Below the pieces are notes generated by a model, which worked only from the letters and a program-made list of their open reading frames with translations, made no database searches and was not told the origin of the DNA. Positions 1 to 8,509 of a stretch of DNA of 64,000 bases are shown here, one piece after another. A program made the position numbers and the translations under genes. The first letter of the stretch is position 1. Each line of letters opens with the position of its first letter. Source of the stretch: an uncultured Sphingomonadaceae bacterium (GTDB lineage Bacteria > Pseudomonadota > Alphaproteobacteria > Sphingomonadales > Sphingomonadaceae); contig CANMGU010000001.1 of NCBI GenBank assembly GCA_947497455.1, positions 744,001-808,000 of the forward strand, given 5' to 3'.

Positions 1-1
1 C

Positions 2-283
2 TCGGAAGGCATATTCTTTGCCGCGACAACCTTCATCCGTAAATGCGGTGTTGGTGTCGGGATCATCCTGGCAAGCAGCGTACTCGGAATTGTCGGATTG
101 CAATCTGGTGCGGGGCAGGGAGAGGTATCGGCCGATACGCTTTGGCAGCTGGGAGCGGTCTATGTGCCCCTGATCCTCGCACTATGGATGACGATGATCG
201 CGGTTATCAGCATGTATCGGCTGGACCGTGCAGGGCATGAAGACAATCTCCGACAGCTGAGCGCACGGGCATCTGCCGATTAG
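2..283 (+). CDS. GPH/MFS-type sugar:cation symporter, C-terminal fragment
   Basis: The last 93 residues of a membrane transporter whose start lies before the window. Two hydrophobic segments are visible, around GIILASSVLGIVGL and VYVPLILALWMTMIAVISMY, followed by a short charged cytoplasmic tail. The EGIFFAATTFIRK stretch before the penultimate helix is typical of the glycoside-pentoside-hexuronide (GPH, MFS_2) family, which couples solute uptake to a cation. The substrate cannot be inferred from this part. The stop codon shares the bases TTAG (280-283) with the stop of the convergent DoxX gene. Family assignment is from recognition of this C-terminal pattern only. Confidence 0.7.
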   Translation, partial: SEGIFFAATTFIRKCGVGVGIILASSVLGIVGLQSGAGQGEVSADTLWQLGAVYVPLILALWMTMIAVISMYRLDRAGHEDNLRQLSARASAD

Positions 284-714
284 CCAGATCTTGTCTTGAA
301 CGGCCAGTTGATGACATTTCCGGCAATCAATGCCCACCAGATGAAGACCGGTTGAAAAAGCAAGCGCGGGCCGTGATAGGCCCAACTCGCTGTCTCTCCG
401 CCAATCGCGATATTGTTGACCGCATGGTTGATGTTCGCAGGATAGACGCACAGCGCATAGAGTGCGAGACCGATGCCGGCGGCATAGCGGATATGGGGCA
501 AGAATTTGGGCGGGATGAGCAAGCCGATAGCGCCAGCTATCTCCGCTACTCCGGTCAGGAAAACAATCTGTTCCGGAAAGGGTACCCAATCAGGTGTAAT
601 CGCGAGAAAGCCTCCGGGGCTACGGATATGGGCAACGCCCGCGAGCAGATAGAATACGGCCAATAAAATGCGAAAACCCTTGCGCAAGGCGGTGTCATTG
701 CCATGCCCACTCAC
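280..714 (-). CDS. DoxX-like integral membrane protein
   Basis: A 144-residue four-helix membrane protein of the DoxX-like family. The pattern FYLLAGVAHIRSPGGF in helix 1, FLTGVAEIAGAIGLLIP in helix 2 and YPANINHAVNNIA before the last helix is characteristic. Family members are often linked to quinone or redox functions, but the precise role here is unknown. The start is a GTG at 714 that overlaps the TGA of the upstream channel gene as GTGA, so the two are probably translationally coupled. The 3' end overlaps the convergent transporter by 4 nt. Confidence 0.8.
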   Translation of the reverse strand: MSGHGNDTALRKGFRILLAVFYLLAGVAHIRSPGGFLAITPDWVPFPEQIVFLTGVAEIAGAIGLLIPPKFLPHIRYAAGIGLALYALCVYPANINHAVNNIAIGGETASWAYHGPRLLFQPVFIWWALIAGNVINWPFKTRSG

Positions 715-1139
715 CGGCTACGGCCCATGCGTGCGACAACGGTTACAAAGAAAGCTGTGGACCAGCCGAGCAGGATAATGCCGTTGACGCCTTCGATCGC
801 TGCGACCATCCGCCAGGCTTCGGCGAAGCCATCGTCATCATAGCCGGTGGTCGCATAAGTTATGGTCGAAAAATAGACAGCGTCGGACAACGTCGGCAGG
901 GCGTCCAGCAATAGGTAGACAAGGGCATAAGCCCATATCTCGATCCCGTGGAGCGCGAATAGACCAAGTACCAGCATTAATGTCACGGCGATCCCACGCA
1001 GTGACATGGGGTGTATATGCTCCTCTGCCTCTTCACGAGCCTCGACCCTGAGCAGACGAGCAAGGGCAAGTATACCGGCGCCATGAATGGCGACCGTGAG
1101 CAGGACCATCAAGGCACTGACTAGAAGGGCTGGAAGCAT
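711..1139 (-). CDS. Two-TM potassium-channel-like protein
   Basis: A 142-residue membrane protein with an N-terminal helix (ALLVSALMVLLTVAIHGAGILAL), a second helix near residues 48-65, a pore loop and a last helix. The pore loop reads DAVYFSTITYATTGYDDDG; the TTGYDD core matches the selectivity-filter position of the Ion_trans_2 family, where TxGYGD is canonical. The second glycine of the filter is replaced by aspartate, so selectivity may differ from that of a classical K+ channel. No RCK/TrkA domain follows the pore. It is cotranscribed with the downstream DoxX gene (GTGA overlap). Confidence 0.75.
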   Translation of the reverse strand: MLPALLVSALMVLLTVAIHGAGILALARLLRVEAREEAEEHIHPMSLRGIAVTLMLVLGLFALHGIEIWAYALVYLLLDALPTLSDAVYFSTITYATTGYDDDGFAEAWRMVAAIEGVNGIILLGWSTAFFVTVVARMGRSR

Positions 1140-1188
1140 GGGATGATAGTGAGCGACGAACTAGGATCGCGTCAAGCCATGATTGTTC

Positions 1189-1839
1189 CTAATCACCCCA
1201 AGGTGGCGGCGGAGGCTCAATGGGATTGGAAAGATCAAATTCGACCCGAAAGAAGCGGCCGCCAGCTGTATCTGGGCGGCGCAGTTCATAGGAAAAGCGG
1301 GCTTCCTGTTTGCCAGGTGGGCTGATCTCAACCGCCCATGTATTGGTTATGGATTGATCCAGCCCTTCCTGTTTGAAGAGCATGATAGATTCGTTATCAA
1401 CAGGATATTCCTGCCGCTCTGCGGTTCCCTCTGAACCAGTATCACCACCATAATTGCTGACAGCGTCCAGTGTTCCATCTTCATGGCGATGGCGGTGTTT
1501 CAGACGCAGGCCGTCATCGGTGCGGGTGATGATCCATGTCCGTGACCGGTTCCAGGTGCCATCAGCATTTGCAATATGGAAGGGAATCTGAATCTCATTC
1601 TGATCGCAGTTCGCAACATGCATGATCATTGGTTGGCCGATCATGTCCGCATCGGCTTCCTGATCGGAAACCAGCTGTCCTGGATAAGCCTTGTCGCAGA
1701 GTAGCGATAGACGCTCGAAATAGACATCTTGCGCCGCTGGGTCTGGCGCGACCGGAGGTTCGCCCGGCTCACAGGCGGACAGGGTCATGGCGAGGACAAC
1801 GGCAGAGATGCTGCCTGTTGTTTTAAGTGTCTGGTTCAT
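1189..1839 (-). CDS. Predicted lipoprotein of unknown function
   Basis: A 216-residue protein with a lipoprotein signal peptide: a hydrophobic stretch ending in TLSAC, so Cys23 would be the lipidated residue. The mature part is hydrophilic, with two cysteines (LLCDKAYPG and HVANCDQNE) that could form a disulfide, and a Pro-rich C-terminus (NPIEPPPPPWGD). The CDKAYPGQLVSDQEADADM section occurs in small sphingomonad lipoproteins, but I cannot name a family. It stands alone between the channel gene and the divergent DUF3429 gene. The function is unknown; periplasmic membrane anchoring is inferred. Confidence 0.75.
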   Translation of the reverse strand: MNQTLKTTGSISAVVLAMTLSACEPGEPPVAPDPAAQDVYFERLSLLCDKAYPGQLVSDQEADADMIGQPMIMHVANCDQNEIQIPFHIANADGTWNRSRTWIITRTDDGLRLKHRHRHEDGTLDAVSNYGGDTGSEGTAERQEYPVDNESIMLFKQEGLDQSITNTWAVEISPPGKQEARFSYELRRPDTAGGRFFRVEFDLSNPIEPPPPPWGD

Positions 1840-1923
1840 AGGATGAAACGTTACACTCTATCGCCCGCAAGGGGAAGGGCCAGGATAGTGGCATTGCGAG
1901 ACATATTCGGCTAATCGCTGGCC

Positions 1924-2388
1924 ATGCTGAATGATATCCCTATGGCTCCTCGCTTTCTTGGTCTTGCCGGCCTTTTTCCACCATTGCTTCTCACCCTTGG
2001 TGCACTTTTCGGACCGCCGGAGTGGCAATGGAGCGCACTTGCCATTGCCTATGCTTACGCGGCATTGATATTCAGTTTTCTTGGCGGTGTCTGGTGGGGG
2101 CTGGCGGTTATGCATAAGGACGCACAGGGATGGATATATGGTGTTGCCGTTCTGCCCAGCCTGATCGCGCTGGCAACCTATATACCTTGGATTTTGGGCT
2201 GGTCTTGGCCAGGACCGTCGATGCTGGTGTTGGGTCTGTGCATCATTGCATCGCCGCTGGTCGATAAAAGGCTGGTTGCAGCCGGTCTGGAATCGGCTTG
2301 GATGCTGACTCTGCGCTGGATATTGTCGCTGGGATTGGGATTTTTAACTTTGACATTGTCGGCCATCGCGCTGGTTTCGACGCCTTAA
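1924..2388 (+). CDS. DUF3429 family membrane protein
   Basis: A 154-residue protein with five likely transmembrane segments. The FSFLGGVWWGLAV segment in helix 2 and the alternating hydrophobic layout match the DUF3429 family of small inner-membrane proteins. The function of the family is not established. The ATG at 1924 is used here; a second ATG at 1942 is also possible. No close operon partner: the gene on the left is divergent and the cold-shock gene on the right has its own leader of about 200 nt. Confidence 0.8.
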   Translation: MLNDIPMAPRFLGLAGLFPPLLLTLGALFGPPEWQWSALAIAYAYAALIFSFLGGVWWGLAVMHKDAQGWIYGVAVLPSLIALATYIPWILGWSWPGPSMLVLGLCIIASPLVDKRLVAAGLESAWMLTLRWILSLGLGFLTLTLSAIALVSTP

Positions 2389-2610
2389 AGCCTCAAATCG
2401 GCGCATCCCATCAACCAAGCGGTTTGCTAAGTGGCAGATAGGCTGCTATGGGCCGCTGCAGCTAATAATCGCGTTCGACGAAATTCTTGTTTCGCGGCTT
2501 TTTCGAAAGCCCGCCTGCTCTTTTTTCCTTTTTCTCGACGTTGGCAACCCCGTCTGATCCCGCCGAAAAGCAGGGTCAGGCATAATTAAGTTATGAATAG
2601 GAATAAGAAT

Positions 2611-2817
2611 ATGCCTACAGGCACAGTAAAATTTTTCAACGCAGACAAAGGCTATGGCTTTATCGCTCCTGAAGATGGCGGCGATGACAGCTTCGTGCAC
2701 ATCACGGCCGTTCAAGCTGCTGGCATGCAGACTCTCGAAAAAGAGCAACGTATCACATATGACATTGAGACCGGGAACAATGGTAAGAAAGCCGCTGTAA
2801 ATCTTCAGCAAGCCTAA
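2611..2817 (+). CDS. cspA: Cold-shock domain protein (CspA family)
   Basis: A 68-residue single cold-shock domain. The RNP1 motif KGYGFI and the RNP2-like SFVHI are both present, and the N-terminus MPTGTVKFFNADKGYGF is standard for the family. It binds single-stranded RNA or DNA and acts as an RNA chaperone in the cytoplasm. An in-frame ATG at 2593 exists, but the 2611 start has an AGGA ribosome-binding site at 2599-2602 with 8 nt spacing and gives the usual length. Regulation through the long 5' leader (about 200 nt without another gene) is possible but not shown. A strong terminator follows. Confidence 0.93.
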   Translation: MPTGTVKFFNADKGYGFIAPEDGGDDSFVHITAVQAAGMQTLEKEQRITYDIETGNNGKKAAVNLQQA

Positions 2818-2836
2818 TCCATTCGGTTAAGAATTT

Positions 2837-2872
2837 AAGGGCGGGAATGCATTTGCACTCCCGCCCTTTTTT
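2837..2872 (+). terminator. Rho-independent terminator of the cold-shock gene
   Basis: A perfect 10-bp stem, AAGGGCGGGA (2837-2846) pairing with TCCCGCCCTT (2859-2868), with a 12-nt loop and a T run to 2872. It begins 20 nt after the stop codon of the cold-shock gene. Confidence 0.92.
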
Positions 2873-2933
2873 GTCTGTTCTACACTAGGGTTGGTATGTA
2901 TTGTTCCCATCCAATCACAACTGGGGTAGCATC

Positions 2934-3917
2934 ATGAAAACCGTATTTCGTATCATTGTCGCATTGGTCGTCATCCTGGTTGCTGCGTTCTTCATATTTC
3001 GTACGCCTGATACGGATCGCGCCGAAATGATTGCCAAATATTCGAATGATGCCTCGACATTTGTGGATGACGGGTTTGGCGGCAAAATTCATTATCGAGA
3101 TGAAGGTAATAAAGAAGGGCCAGCGATCCTTCTCATCCACGGATCAAATAGCCTTTTGCAGACCTGGGAACCAGTTGTGGCCCTGCTTGGCGACAAATAT
3201 CGCCTTATCTCTCTTGATCTGTACGGTCACGGCCTGACAGGCCCTCAAGTCAAGGGTGATTACAGCGCTGATGCGAATATTGCCGCAGCAGTTAAGGTGC
3301 TAGATACAGTCGGCGTTGAGCGCGCCTATTGGGTAGGCAACAGTATGGGCGGATGGCTGTCATGGCGCGCTGGCCTTGCGGTTCCGGAGCGTGTTTCAGG
3401 CCTGGTTCTAATCGACGCCTCTGGCGCGCAAACGGATGAAAAGGTTAAACCTTATCTTGGCGCTAGGCTGGCGCGCTCCTCAGTTGGTCAGTTGCTGTTG
3501 CCAGAGATCACACCCAAATTTCTGGTTCGCTCGTCGCTGGAAGAAAATTTTGCACAACCGGAACGTCTGACCGACGAACTGGTGACCCGCTATTGGGAGT
3601 TGCTGCGCTTTCCCGGTAATCGGCAAGCATCGGTTGCGCGTGGCAAAACAGCGCGTGAGCCGGAAAAATGGGCTGAGGTTGGAAATTTGGAAATGCCAGT
3701 TTTGCTGCTGTGGGGAGAGCAGGACAAGGTCATTCCCGTTTCGCATGGCAGGGCCTTTGAAGCTGCAATAGCGGGGTCAAAATTGATCATATATAAGGAT
3801 GCCGGGCATCTACCGATGGAGGAAACACCGGATCAGGTGGCGCGGGATATTGGTACATGGATCGAAGGAACCGAAGCTGTGAACGGTCAGGACGCAGCGT
3901 TGCAAGAGGCTGGTTAG
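2934..3917 (+). CDS. Membrane-anchored alpha/beta hydrolase
   Basis: A 327-residue alpha/beta-hydrolase fold enzyme with an N-terminal membrane anchor (IIVALVVILVAAFFIF). Visible motifs are the oxyanion-hole strand LLIHGSN, the nucleophile elbow GNSMGG (catalytic Ser), an acid in LWGEQDKVIP (Asp) and the catalytic His in DAGHLPMEE. The substrate is unknown; esters or epoxide-like lipids are common for this group. The ATG at 2934 is preferred over 2901 because a GGGG-containing ribosome-binding site precedes it and it starts directly at the anchor helix. Its stop overlaps the convergent Mpo1-like gene by TTAG. Confidence 0.85.
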   Translation: MKTVFRIIVALVVILVAAFFIFRTPDTDRAEMIAKYSNDASTFVDDGFGGKIHYRDEGNKEGPAILLIHGSNSLLQTWEPVVALLGDKYRLISLDLYGHGLTGPQVKGDYSADANIAAAVKVLDTVGVERAYWVGNSMGGWLSWRAGLAVPERVSGLVLIDASGAQTDEKVKPYLGARLARSSVGQLLLPEITPKFLVRSSLEENFAQPERLTDELVTRYWELLRFPGNRQASVARGKTAREPEKWAEVGNLEMPVLLLWGEQDKVIPVSHGRAFEAAIAGSKLIIYKDAGHLPMEETPDQVARDIGTWIEGTEAVNGQDAALQEAG

Positions 3918-4261
3918 GCGTCTTCCACCCCGGCCTTTCGAAGCTCCGGCTTCAGGCGGCCAGTAAGCCAAAGACCCCACATTTTGAAGTCGGCGATCAG
4001 CGACCAAAGCGGATAGGTAAATGTCGCAGGCCGGTTTTTTTCAATCCGCCAATGTGCGATCCACGCGAAGAAATAGCCTGCTAGCGGCATGGCCAACAAC
4101 AACAGCCAATTGGTTGAGAGCACAGCGTAAAGCCCGATTAGAACGACCAGACTGGTGCCGATATAGTGCAGGTTACGGGTCGCCGGTTTGGCATGTTCCT
4201 GCAAATAGAACGGCCAGAATGTATCAAAACTCTGATGCTCTTTTTGTCTGTTTGCCGTCAT
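3914..4261 (-). CDS. DUF962/Mpo1-like membrane protein
   Basis: A 115-residue protein of the DUF962 (Mpo1-like, YGL010w) family. The pattern FWPFYLQEHAKPATRNLHYI, followed by two helices and AWIAHWRIEKNRPATF, carries the conserved His residues of the family. The yeast homologue is an Fe(II)-dependent dioxygenase in fatty-acid alpha-oxidation; the bacterial role is inferred only. The open frame extends 40 codons upstream to 4381, but that part overlaps the end of ung and lacks family similarity, so MTANRQKEH at 4261 is taken as the start. Confidence 0.85.
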   Translation of the reverse strand: MTANRQKEHQSFDTFWPFYLQEHAKPATRNLHYIGTSLVVLIGLYAVLSTNWLLLLAMPLAGYFFAWIAHWRIEKNRPATFTYPLWSLIADFKMWGLWLTGRLKPELRKAGVEDA

Positions 4262-4299
4262 TGACCTTATCCCTATTCTGTATGCTTTTCGATTATATA

Positions 4300-5004
4300 T
4301 CAGGCGGGAGACAAAGACCAGTCGATCGGCGGTTGCCCATTCTGTTCCAAAAAAGCGTTGGTCTTGCTGAAATGTTTGCACCCGAAAAAGCCGTTATATG
4401 CCGACAATGGGGACGGATGCGGCGCTTTCAGGACAAGGTGTTTTCCGCCTTGTTCGACGCTCTGCACAAAGCCGGCTTTCTTTTGCGCGTAACTACCCCA
4501 AAGCAGAAAGACCACCGGATCTTCCTTCGCAGCTATCAAGCGCACAATTGCGTCGGTAAACTGCTCCCATCCCTTACCGCGATGTGAGGCCGCTTCGGCT
4601 TTCTGGACGGTCAAAACGCTATTCAGCAGCAATATGCCCTGATTGGCCCAGGATTCCAGAAATCCGTGCTGGGGGCGTTGCATCCCAATATCGCTTTCCA
4701 GTTCCTTGTAGATATTGACCAATGATGGCGGTGGCCGAACGCCGGGTTGAACGCTGAAGCAAAGGCCGTGGGCTTGTCCTGGACCATGATAAGGATCTTG
4801 CCCCAGGATCACGACACGAACTTTGTCCAGCGGCGTCAGATCAAGCGCCCGAAAATATTCACTGCCTTTAGGAAAAATATGCTTGCCGGATTCTTTCTGC
4901 TGAATCAGAAACGACCGTAATTTGGCCATATAATCGCTCGAAAACTCGGACGCGAGCGGTGCCTTCCAGCTTTCATGTAATTTTATGCGATCGGTTTCTG
5001 TCAT
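4300..5004 (-). CDS. ung: Uracil-DNA glycosylase, family 1
   Basis: A 234-residue enzyme that removes uracil from DNA as the first step of base-excision repair. The water-activating motif [18 protein letters not shown] (catalytic Asp), the [10 protein letters not shown] segment and the minor-groove intercalation loop [14 protein letters not shown] are all intact. The length is normal for bacterial Ung. The frame is open to 5052, but the start at 5004 ([13 protein letters not shown]) matches the usual N-terminus. It is transcribed towards the Mpo1-like gene, separated by about 40 nt. Confidence 0.95.
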   Translation of the reverse strand: MTETDRIKLHESWKAPLASEFSSDYMAKLRSFLIQQKESGKHIFPKGSEYFRALDLTPLDKVRVVILGQDPYHGPGQAHGLCFSVQPGVRPPPSLVNIYKELESDIGMQRPQHGFLESWANQGILLLNSVLTVQKAEAASHRGKGWEQFTDAIVRLIAAKEDPVVFLLWGSYAQKKAGFVQSVEQGGKHLVLKAPHPSPLSAYNGFFGCKHFSKTNAFLEQNGQPPIDWSLSPA

Positions 5005-5135
5005 GTTGCACAAATAGCAAGATAGATCTGATTGGCAATCGGACAGCGACACCGCTTGCTAGTTACGGCATGGGACTTTACGATATTGGTCAAATTATCT
5101 GAATATTCGACCCAAAGCTTATGAGAATTAATCCT

Positions 5136-6269
5136 ATGACCAATGCCAATATCCCCGTAATTTCTGCCACCGGCTTGTTCACGCCAAGCGATAGCATCAG
5201 CAATGAAGAACTGGTTTCCAGTTTCAATGCCTATGTCGATTTGCACAATAGCGAAAATGCCGACGCCATTGCGGCTGGCGCTGTTGCCGAACTGCAGCAT
5301 AGCTCGGTTGAGTTTATCGAAAAAGCGTCGGGTATCAAATCGCGTTATGTCCTTTCGAAAGATCCAATTCTCGATCCCGAGACTATGTGCCCGCGGTTGC
5401 CGGAAAGGCCCGATGAGCAAATATCGATTCTCGCCGAAATTGGTGTAAAAGCTGCTGAACAGGCGCTGGAGCGGGCAGGGCGCAAAGCGGAAGATGTCGA
5501 TGCGGTGCTCTGTGCCTGTTCCAATCTTCAACGCGCCTATCCCGCTATTGCGGTTGAGATTCAAGATGCACTGGGCATTGGTGATGGCTTTGGTTTCGAT
5601 ATGAATGTTGCCTGTTCCTCTGCGACATTCGGCATCCAGACAGCAGCTGACTATATCCGTTCCGGCAGCGCAAAATCCGTATTGGTGATCAACCCCGAAA
5701 TCTGCTCCGGTCATTTAAACTGGCGTGACAGAGACAGTCATTTCATTTTTGGCGATGTTGCAACAGCCATATTGGTGGAAGCGAAAGATATAGCTCCTGC
5801 CGACCATTGGGAGATTATCGGAACGAAACTGAAAACACAGTTTTCAAACAATATCCGGAACAATTTTGGTTTTCTCAACCGTACCAATCCGGAATCGCGA
5901 GACGATGCCGACAAGCTGTTCGTTCAGGAGGGCCGGAAGGTTTTCAAGGAAGTGGTGCCGATGGTTGCACAGATGATTATCGATCAGGCTGAAAGACTCG
6001 GCATCGAAGGCGCGGATTTGCGGCGTATGTGGTTACATCAGGCCAATGCGGGGATGAACCGTCTCATAGCGCAGCGGGTGCTTGGTCATGAGGCCAATGA
6101 TGACGAAAGCCCGACCGTGCTGGACACCTATGCAAACACATCTTCGGCGGGATCGATCATTGCATTTCATAAGCACAGCGCGGACCTGACGGGTGGGGAC
6201 ATTGGACTTATTTGTTCTTTTGGCGCAGGATATTCAGCAGGAACGGTTTTCGTAAGAAAAGCCGCATAA
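5136..6269 (+). CDS. Beta-ketoacyl-ACP synthase III-type enzyme (FabH-like, long form)
   Basis: A 377-residue thiolase-fold condensing enzyme. The catalytic triad is visible: Cys in NVACSSATFGIQTA, His in WLHQANAGMN and Asn in YANTSSAGSI. It is longer than housekeeping FabH (about 320 residues) because of an extended N-terminal region, as in the long KAS III-like group found beside other lipid genes. It probably condenses an acyl-CoA or acyl-ACP with a malonyl or acyl partner; the product is unknown. The neighbours downstream (GFA and two hydrolases) run in the same direction with short gaps. A start at 5121 is also possible. Confidence 0.85.
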   Translation: MTNANIPVISATGLFTPSDSISNEELVSSFNAYVDLHNSENADAIAAGAVAELQHSSVEFIEKASGIKSRYVLSKDPILDPETMCPRLPERPDEQISILAEIGVKAAEQALERAGRKAEDVDAVLCACSNLQRAYPAIAVEIQDALGIGDGFGFDMNVACSSATFGIQTAADYIRSGSAKSVLVINPEICSGHLNWRDRDSHFIFGDVATAILVEAKDIAPADHWEIIGTKLKTQFSNNIRNNFGFLNRTNPESRDDADKLFVQEGRKVFKEVVPMVAQMIIDQAERLGIEGADLRRMWLHQANAGMNRLIAQRVLGHEANDDESPTVLDTYANTSSAGSIIAFHKHSADLTGGDIGLICSFGAGYSAGTVFVRKAA

Positions 6270-6281
6270 AGGGGAAAAATA

Positions 6282-6686
6282 ATGACGATGACCGGACAAT
6301 GCCTGTGTGGAGCAGTCAGTTACAGTGTCAGTGGAGAGCCGCAGATGACAGGGGTTTGCCATTGTAAGAATTGTCAGCGTCAGTCGGGCAGCGCCTATTC
6401 GGTTTTGTTTGCGGTTTCCAATGATCAGTTGAGTATTCAGGGCGAGTTGACGACCTACGAAGACACGAGCGAAACAGGTAATATCGTCGAACGTCATTTT
6501 TGCGGGAAATGCGGGTCTCCATTGCTTTCTACTTTGCCAACACAACCCGGGGTGACCTTCGTCAAGGCCGGTACGTTGGACGATACCAGTCACCTTAATC
6601 CCCAGGTACATTTTTGGACCAAAAGCTCGCAAGACTGGGTAACAATTGATCCCAACGTGCCACAGATGGCAGGTAACCCAGGTTAG
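6282..6686 (+). CDS. GFA family zinc-binding protein
   Basis: A 134-residue protein with the glutathione-dependent formaldehyde-activating (GFA) fold. Cysteine motifs are GQCLCGAVSY at the N-terminus, CHCKNCQRQSG, and FCGKCGSPL, which bind zinc. The family is named after Gfa, but most members have unassigned substrates. It has an AGGGGA ribosome-binding site and starts 12 nt after the KAS III-like gene, so it is probably cotranscribed with it. Confidence 0.9.
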   Translation: MTMTGQCLCGAVSYSVSGEPQMTGVCHCKNCQRQSGSAYSVLFAVSNDQLSIQGELTTYEDTSETGNIVERHFCGKCGSPLLSTLPTQPGVTFVKAGTLDDTSHLNPQVHFWTKSSQDWVTIDPNVPQMAGNPG

Positions 6687-6695
6687 GATCACGAC

Positions 6696-7610
6696 ATGGC
6701 CAGTATAAGAGCCCGGCTGCTTGCCAAGGCCCTTCCGCTCACCGGATTGAAGGCGGTGTTTTCTGATGAAGCAAAGCTGAAGGCCAGCATCGCAAAAGCG
6801 CGCGCAAAAAAGGTTGCTGCGCCCGGTAAGGGATTGCATCGCAAATTCAATGTCACTGAAACCAATATCGACGGCCACCCGATATTTACATTAACGCCTC
6901 GGTCCGGAAGCCATCGCCGGATATTATATATCCATGGCGGAGCCTATGTTCTGGATATGCAACCCGGATATTGGGGGCTGTTGGGCGAAATGGTACAGCG
7001 CACCGATGCTGCTCTGGTCGCGCCCTGTTACCCGCTGACGCCAGAGCATGACTGGCAGCAAAGCTACGACTGGATGATGCAGGTCTATGACACGCTAGTT
7101 GACGAAGTCGGTGCCGAGAATATTACCATCATGGGAGACAGTGCAGGCGCTGGCTTTGCGCTTGGACTGACGCAGATGCTGCGGGACCAGGGCAAAGCAA
7201 TGCCGCATAAAATGGTTCTGTTGTCACCTTGGCTGGATGTAAGCATGACTGATCCAATGCAACCGGCCTTGGCAAAAAAGGATCGGATATTGGGGATTGA
7301 TGGCCTGCGCGCGGCAGGCAAATGGTGGGCTGGAGAGGGCGGAGCTGTTGATACGCCGCCGGTTAGCCCGCTATTTGACAGTCTGGACAGTCTGCCGCCA
7401 ATTGCTGTATTTACGGGGACATTCGATCTGCTTTGGCCTGATGCGAGAAAATTGAAGGAAAGGGCGGAAGCAGCAGGGCTTGCCTTAGACTATTTTGAGG
7501 CTCCGGCGATGCAGCATGTCTGGATGTTGTTTCCTATTCCTGAGGCGAAGAAAACCCGTCAGCAGATTGCCGCTTTCATCAATGCCGATCACGAGGCTGT
7601 TGCCGGGTGA
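6696..7610 (+). CDS. Alpha/beta hydrolase, HSL type (first of tandem pair)
   Basis: A 304-residue hormone-sensitive-lipase-type esterase. The oxyanion-hole motif reads HGGAYVL and the nucleophile elbow GDSAGAG; the acid and His are in TFDLLWPDA and QHVWMLFP. These enzymes cleave short- and medium-chain acyl or aryl esters. It has an AGGA ribosome-binding site and ends in a GTGA overlap with a paralogue, with which it shares the PLxPEHDWxQSY, AENITIMGDSAG and LGLTQMLRDxGKxMP stretches. Confidence 0.9.
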   Translation: MASIRARLLAKALPLTGLKAVFSDEAKLKASIAKARAKKVAAPGKGLHRKFNVTETNIDGHPIFTLTPRSGSHRRILYIHGGAYVLDMQPGYWGLLGEMVQRTDAALVAPCYPLTPEHDWQQSYDWMMQVYDTLVDEVGAENITIMGDSAGAGFALGLTQMLRDQGKAMPHKMVLLSPWLDVSMTDPMQPALAKKDRILGIDGLRAAGKWWAGEGGAVDTPPVSPLFDSLDSLPPIAVFTGTFDLLWPDARKLKERAEAAGLALDYFEAPAMQHVWMLFPIPEAKKTRQQIAAFINADHEAVAG

Positions 7611-8503
7611 TCAGCAAACGCGCACGTTTCATCAATTTTGTCCTGCGCTTGTTGAAGGTGCAGCAGCGTCTGGCCGACTATGATACCGGTATGAAGTTTC
7701 TCGCTCGTGACCGGAAAAACGGTCCGGCGCGTCCCGGCCGATGGTTCCGGAAACACAGCGTGATCAAAGAATATCATCTGGATGGGCACAAGGTCTACGA
7801 GATTGAACCTAAGGTTGGGGCGAGCAAGCAGCATATTTTTTATCTGCACGGTGGCGGCTATGCTTTTCAGATCGTATTTGTCCATTGGGCCATGATCAAG
7901 AAATTGATCAAGGCGACAGGGGCAAGTGCGACAGTGCCACTCTATCCGCTGGCACCTGAACATGATTGGTCGCAAAGCTATCCTGTGGTGCTGCAGGCTT
8001 ACGAGCGAGCGGTTGCCAAATATGGTGCGGAAAATATCACAATCATGGGCGACAGCGCGGGCGGAGGTTATAGCCTCGGGCTTACGCAGATGCTTCGTGA
8101 TCACGGAAAGCCTATGCCAGGAAAAATCATTTTGCTGTCGCCATGGCTCGATGCAACAGCCAGCGATCCATCGCAGCAGGAACTGGAAAAGCGTGATGTT
8201 CTGCTTTCAATACAGGGTGCTCGAACCGCTGGTCAATTCTGGGCGGGCGAGGGTAACGATCCTGCGGTTTTTCCGGTCAGTCCGCTTTTCGCCGAGGTTG
8301 ATAGATTGCCCCCAGTCGCCGTTTTTGCCGGCAGTCACGACCTGCTTTATGCGGATGCCTTGCGCTTGAAAGAAAGGGCCGACAGTCAAGGGGCCTCAAT
8401 CACACTGCATGTCGGGGAACAGATGCAGCATGTCTGGATGCTGATGCCGATCAGAGAAGCGAAACTGGCACGAGCCCAGATCGTGTCCTTCATCCTGCGC
8501 TGA
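7607..8503 (+). CDS. Alpha/beta hydrolase, HSL type (second of tandem pair)
   Basis: A 298-residue paralogue of the preceding gene, starting at GTG 7607 inside the previous stop codon (GTGA). It has HGGGYAF for the oxyanion hole, GDSAGGG for the nucleophile, SHDLLYADA for the acid and QHVWMLMP for the histidine. The N-terminal 70 residues diverge more from the first copy than the catalytic core does, which suggests a tandem duplication followed by change in the lid or substrate region. Cotranslation is likely from the overlap. Confidence 0.9.
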   Translation: MISKRARFINFVLRLLKVQQRLADYDTGMKFLARDRKNGPARPGRWFRKHSVIKEYHLDGHKVYEIEPKVGASKQHIFYLHGGGYAFQIVFVHWAMIKKLIKATGASATVPLYPLAPEHDWSQSYPVVLQAYERAVAKYGAENITIMGDSAGGGYSLGLTQMLRDHGKPMPGKIILLSPWLDATASDPSQQELEKRDVLLSIQGARTAGQFWAGEGNDPAVFPVSPLFAEVDRLPPVAVFAGSHDLLYADALRLKERADSQGASITLHVGEQMQHVWMLMPIREAKLARAQIVSFILR

Positions 8504-8509
8504 ACAACG

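Noticed and set aside
2446-2811. A 121-residue leftward frame over the cold-shock gene
   Set aside because: The cold-shock domain on the other strand is complete, with ribosome-binding site and terminator.
5001-5714. A 237-residue leftward frame antisense to the KAS III-like gene
   Set aside because: It has no recognised domain and overlaps a gene with an intact catalytic triad.
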